41,646 nucleotides of DNA, from the NCBI GenBank assembly GCA_945920825.1, contig CAMEKD010000003.1, positions 1-41,646 of the forward strand, given 5' to 3'. The notes under the pieces are model-generated. The model ran no database searches, was not told the DNA's origin, and worked only from the letters and a program-made list of their open reading frames with translations. Position numbers and translations under genes: made by a program. This DNA is from an uncultured Anaeroplasma sp. (GTDB lineage Bacteria > Bacillota_I > Bacilli_A > Acholeplasmatales > Anaeroplasmataceae). This document shows, piece by piece, positions 39,948-41,646 of this stretch (the first letter of the stretch is position 1; each line of letters opens with the position of its first letter).

Positions 39948-40022
39948 TATATTACCTCCTTGTAGGAGTATTATTATATAACTTTTTTCTTCTTTTGCAA
40001 GTAAAAACTCATTTCTATAGAA

Positions 40023-40047
40023 TATTTTTCTTGACACTTTAGAATTT
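40023..40047 (+). repeat. Direct repeat copy 3 (TATTTTTCTTGACACTTTAGAATTT)
   Basis: See copy 1. Confidence 0.88.
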
Positions 40048-40195
40048 AATTTAAGACTCCTTCGTTTTTCCCATTATAATATTTTGAAAACTCATCTTTT
40101 GCTAATTGCGTTGTATATTGTCTACAACAAGTAAAAAGGGAAGTTAATATTGTTAAAAATAATAGGCATATCTTCTTCAATTTAGAATCCTTCAT
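40046..40195 (-). CDS. Small lipoprotein-like ORF (49 aa) MKDSKLKKICLLFLTILTSLFTCCRQYTTQ...
   Basis: Signal peptide with LTSLFTC; stop codon overlaps repeat copy 3; may be a truncated remnant. Confidence 0.4.
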   Translation of the reverse strand: MKDSKLKKICLLFLTILTSLFTCCRQYTTQLAKDEFSKYYNGKNEGVLN

Positions 40196-40315
40196 TCACA
40201 ATTAAATCCCAAATCCAATATAGGGTTACCAAAACAAATATAAACCATCCTCATTCCTAATGACATTACTCCTGTTGCTGTTATGTTTCCATATTCATCC
40301 CCTAATGGATGATTT

Positions 40316-40487
40316 TTACCATTCGCAAAGATAGATTATTTCTACATTTTGTACTCTTTCCATCAATCGATTATGATTCATGTACTCTAATTTCTTTTAT
40401 TAACTTAGTTAAAATTTCTTTAGGTAAGTCATCATTTAAAGAATATTTGGAGACCTCATCAATGAATATAGTAATACTGATGTAATG
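40316..40487 (-). pseudogene. C-terminal remnant of a serine recombinase/resolvase
   Basis: Minus-strand fragments '...EVSKYSLNDDLPKEILTKLIKEIRVHES*SID' then, one frame over, 'ERVQNVEIIYLCEW*', resembling the C-termini of large serine recombinases (LI--I-VHE----GKR-Q-VEI-Y). Confidence 0.5.
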
Positions 40488-40943
40488 TTATCGTTTTATT
40501 AATTGTAAAATTTTTTCTTTTGTCTTTTTTTTATCCAAATAAATACAAATAGACTTATTTACAGATTTAATTATTAGTGCATTTGTCTTATATACGCCCA
40601 AAATAACTGCCGGAATTTGTTTCTCGGAAAACTCAAGAATTTCATCAAAGGAGATACTTATTGTTTTTCTAAAAGGCTTTTTTGAATAGATATTCTTTTC
40701 ATCAAAAGAAATCTTTTCAAAACACCCCCATATAATCAATAATAAAGACAATGCTATTAGAATTCCGAATACCGCAGTGGTGACAATTAGTGAAACAATA
40801 AAATGTTCATTTGTTTTGTTAAGAATACCAAATATTAAAACTAATGTATAACCAACAATGAAAAAAATGGTTGTAAATAATAGTATTATTGAATCAAAAA
40901 AAATGTTGTAAAACGATCTATATTTCATAAATACTCGCCTCAC
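40488..40943 (-). CDS. Two-TM membrane protein, candidate immunity protein
   Basis: Overlaps the Rhs C-terminal ORF stop by ATGA; two N-terminal hydrophobic helices. Confidence 0.55.
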   Translation of the reverse strand: MRRVFMKYRSFYNIFFDSIILLFTTIFFIVGYTLVLIFGILNKTNEHFIVSLIVTTAVFGILIALSLLLIIWGCFEKISFDEKNIYSKKPFRKTISISFDEILEFSEKQIPAVILGVYKTNALIIKSVNKSICIYLDKKKTKEKILQLIKR

Positions 40944-41646
40944 AGATTTCTCCTAATAATATCGATTCCGTATTTGAATGGAAAAGTAAATTCTTGTGCA
41001 AAAGGAAATTTAGCATACCATTCAACAGAACGCAAGAATTTTCCCTTTGTTCCTACAGTTCCTACTGAACCTAGAATACCTCCCATCAAGAAATTCATGG
41101 CTCCTTCTGCAGCAACAAAGCCTCCATTTGCCAATGCTTTTCCAAAATCAGGTGTTCTTCCATTTATCCATTCTTCTGTTGCATATCCTAATGATCCAGC
41201 AGCAAAATGAAACTCCAAGACTAATACCAAATGCCGTTCCCGCTGACATTACACGAGCAGCTGCTGTTCCTGCTTAGACTGGGCCTAAGAAACCAACACC
41301 CATCGCAAGAGAGAGTCCTGTAGCTGCACCAACAAGTGTATTATTAATAGTCTTTCCCCAATCAACCTTTGAAAAGTCCCAGTTATTATCAATCAGTTCT
41401 TTTCCTCAGAAAATCCAAATCCAGTTGCAGCACCTATAAAAGTTCCTGCAATTAACATAATTGCTAGAATACCAGAATGTCCCTCTTCATCTATCATATT
41501 AACCGGATCATTACCACAATTAGCATATAGATTTAATCCAATAATACTCGATGAATCTAGGTATTCTATAGAATCTGGGGTAATAAATCTTAATAATACA
41601 GGATTATAAAATCTACTCTTTAGATAATATAATTCTATATCTGTAT
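40940..41646 (-). pseudogene. Rhs/YD-repeat polymorphic toxin C-terminal region, disrupted; continues beyond window
   Basis: ELYYLKSRFYNPVLLRFITPDSIEYLDSSSIIGLNLYANCGNDPVNMIDEEGH (Rhs core), then a frameshift with TGA at 41393-41395, a TAA at 41274-41276 and a second frameshift near 41205-41220. Confidence 0.85.

Noticed and set aside
38909-40047. Interpretation of the direct repeats as a CRISPR array
   Set aside because: Only three copies with irregular 300-800 bp gene-containing spacing and no cas genes.
38909-40047. Interpretation of the repeats as classical integron attC sites
   Set aside because: No GTTRRRY/RYYYAAC core sites and no integron integrase visible; xerC at 1321 is of the housekeeping type.

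Overview
A 41.6 kb window from a low-GC Gram-positive (Bacilli/Mollicutes-like) chromosome, with nearly all genes on the minus strand and standard stop codons including TGA. Most of it is housekeeping: rpsB 5' end, xerC-trmFO, a nitroreductase, an HD hydrolase, DAG kinase, aldose epimerase, a methyltransferase, carbonic anhydrase, an AEC transporter, a membrane pyrophosphatase, an aquaporin, tRNA-Ser(GCU), recA, pgsA, mutY, rpsT, holA, malQ, trmD, rimM, addA/addB-like genes, a GH13 amylase lipoprotein, khpA and rpsP. There are two large accessory features. One is a 2232-aa N-terminally anchored repeat protein. The other is a variable region right of rpsP (38.9-41.6 kb). The most unusual observations are: (1) three tandem paralogous 52-aa membrane microproteins at 15549-16124, absent from the ORF track, aligning without gaps around an invariant GKC...DY...KIA motif, with phased A-tracts upstream; (2) three copies of a ~22-bp direct repeat bracketing two compact single-gene units (a GNAT and a 59-aa protein), beside a decayed serine recombinase fragment and a decayed Rhs toxin/immunity locus; (3) a possible 21-aa leader-peptide attenuator before the GNAT gene; (4) the repeat architecture of the 2232-aa protein; (5) a compact protein with two aspartic-protease DTG motifs. 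Family assignments come from recognising motifs by eye; no database search was possible.
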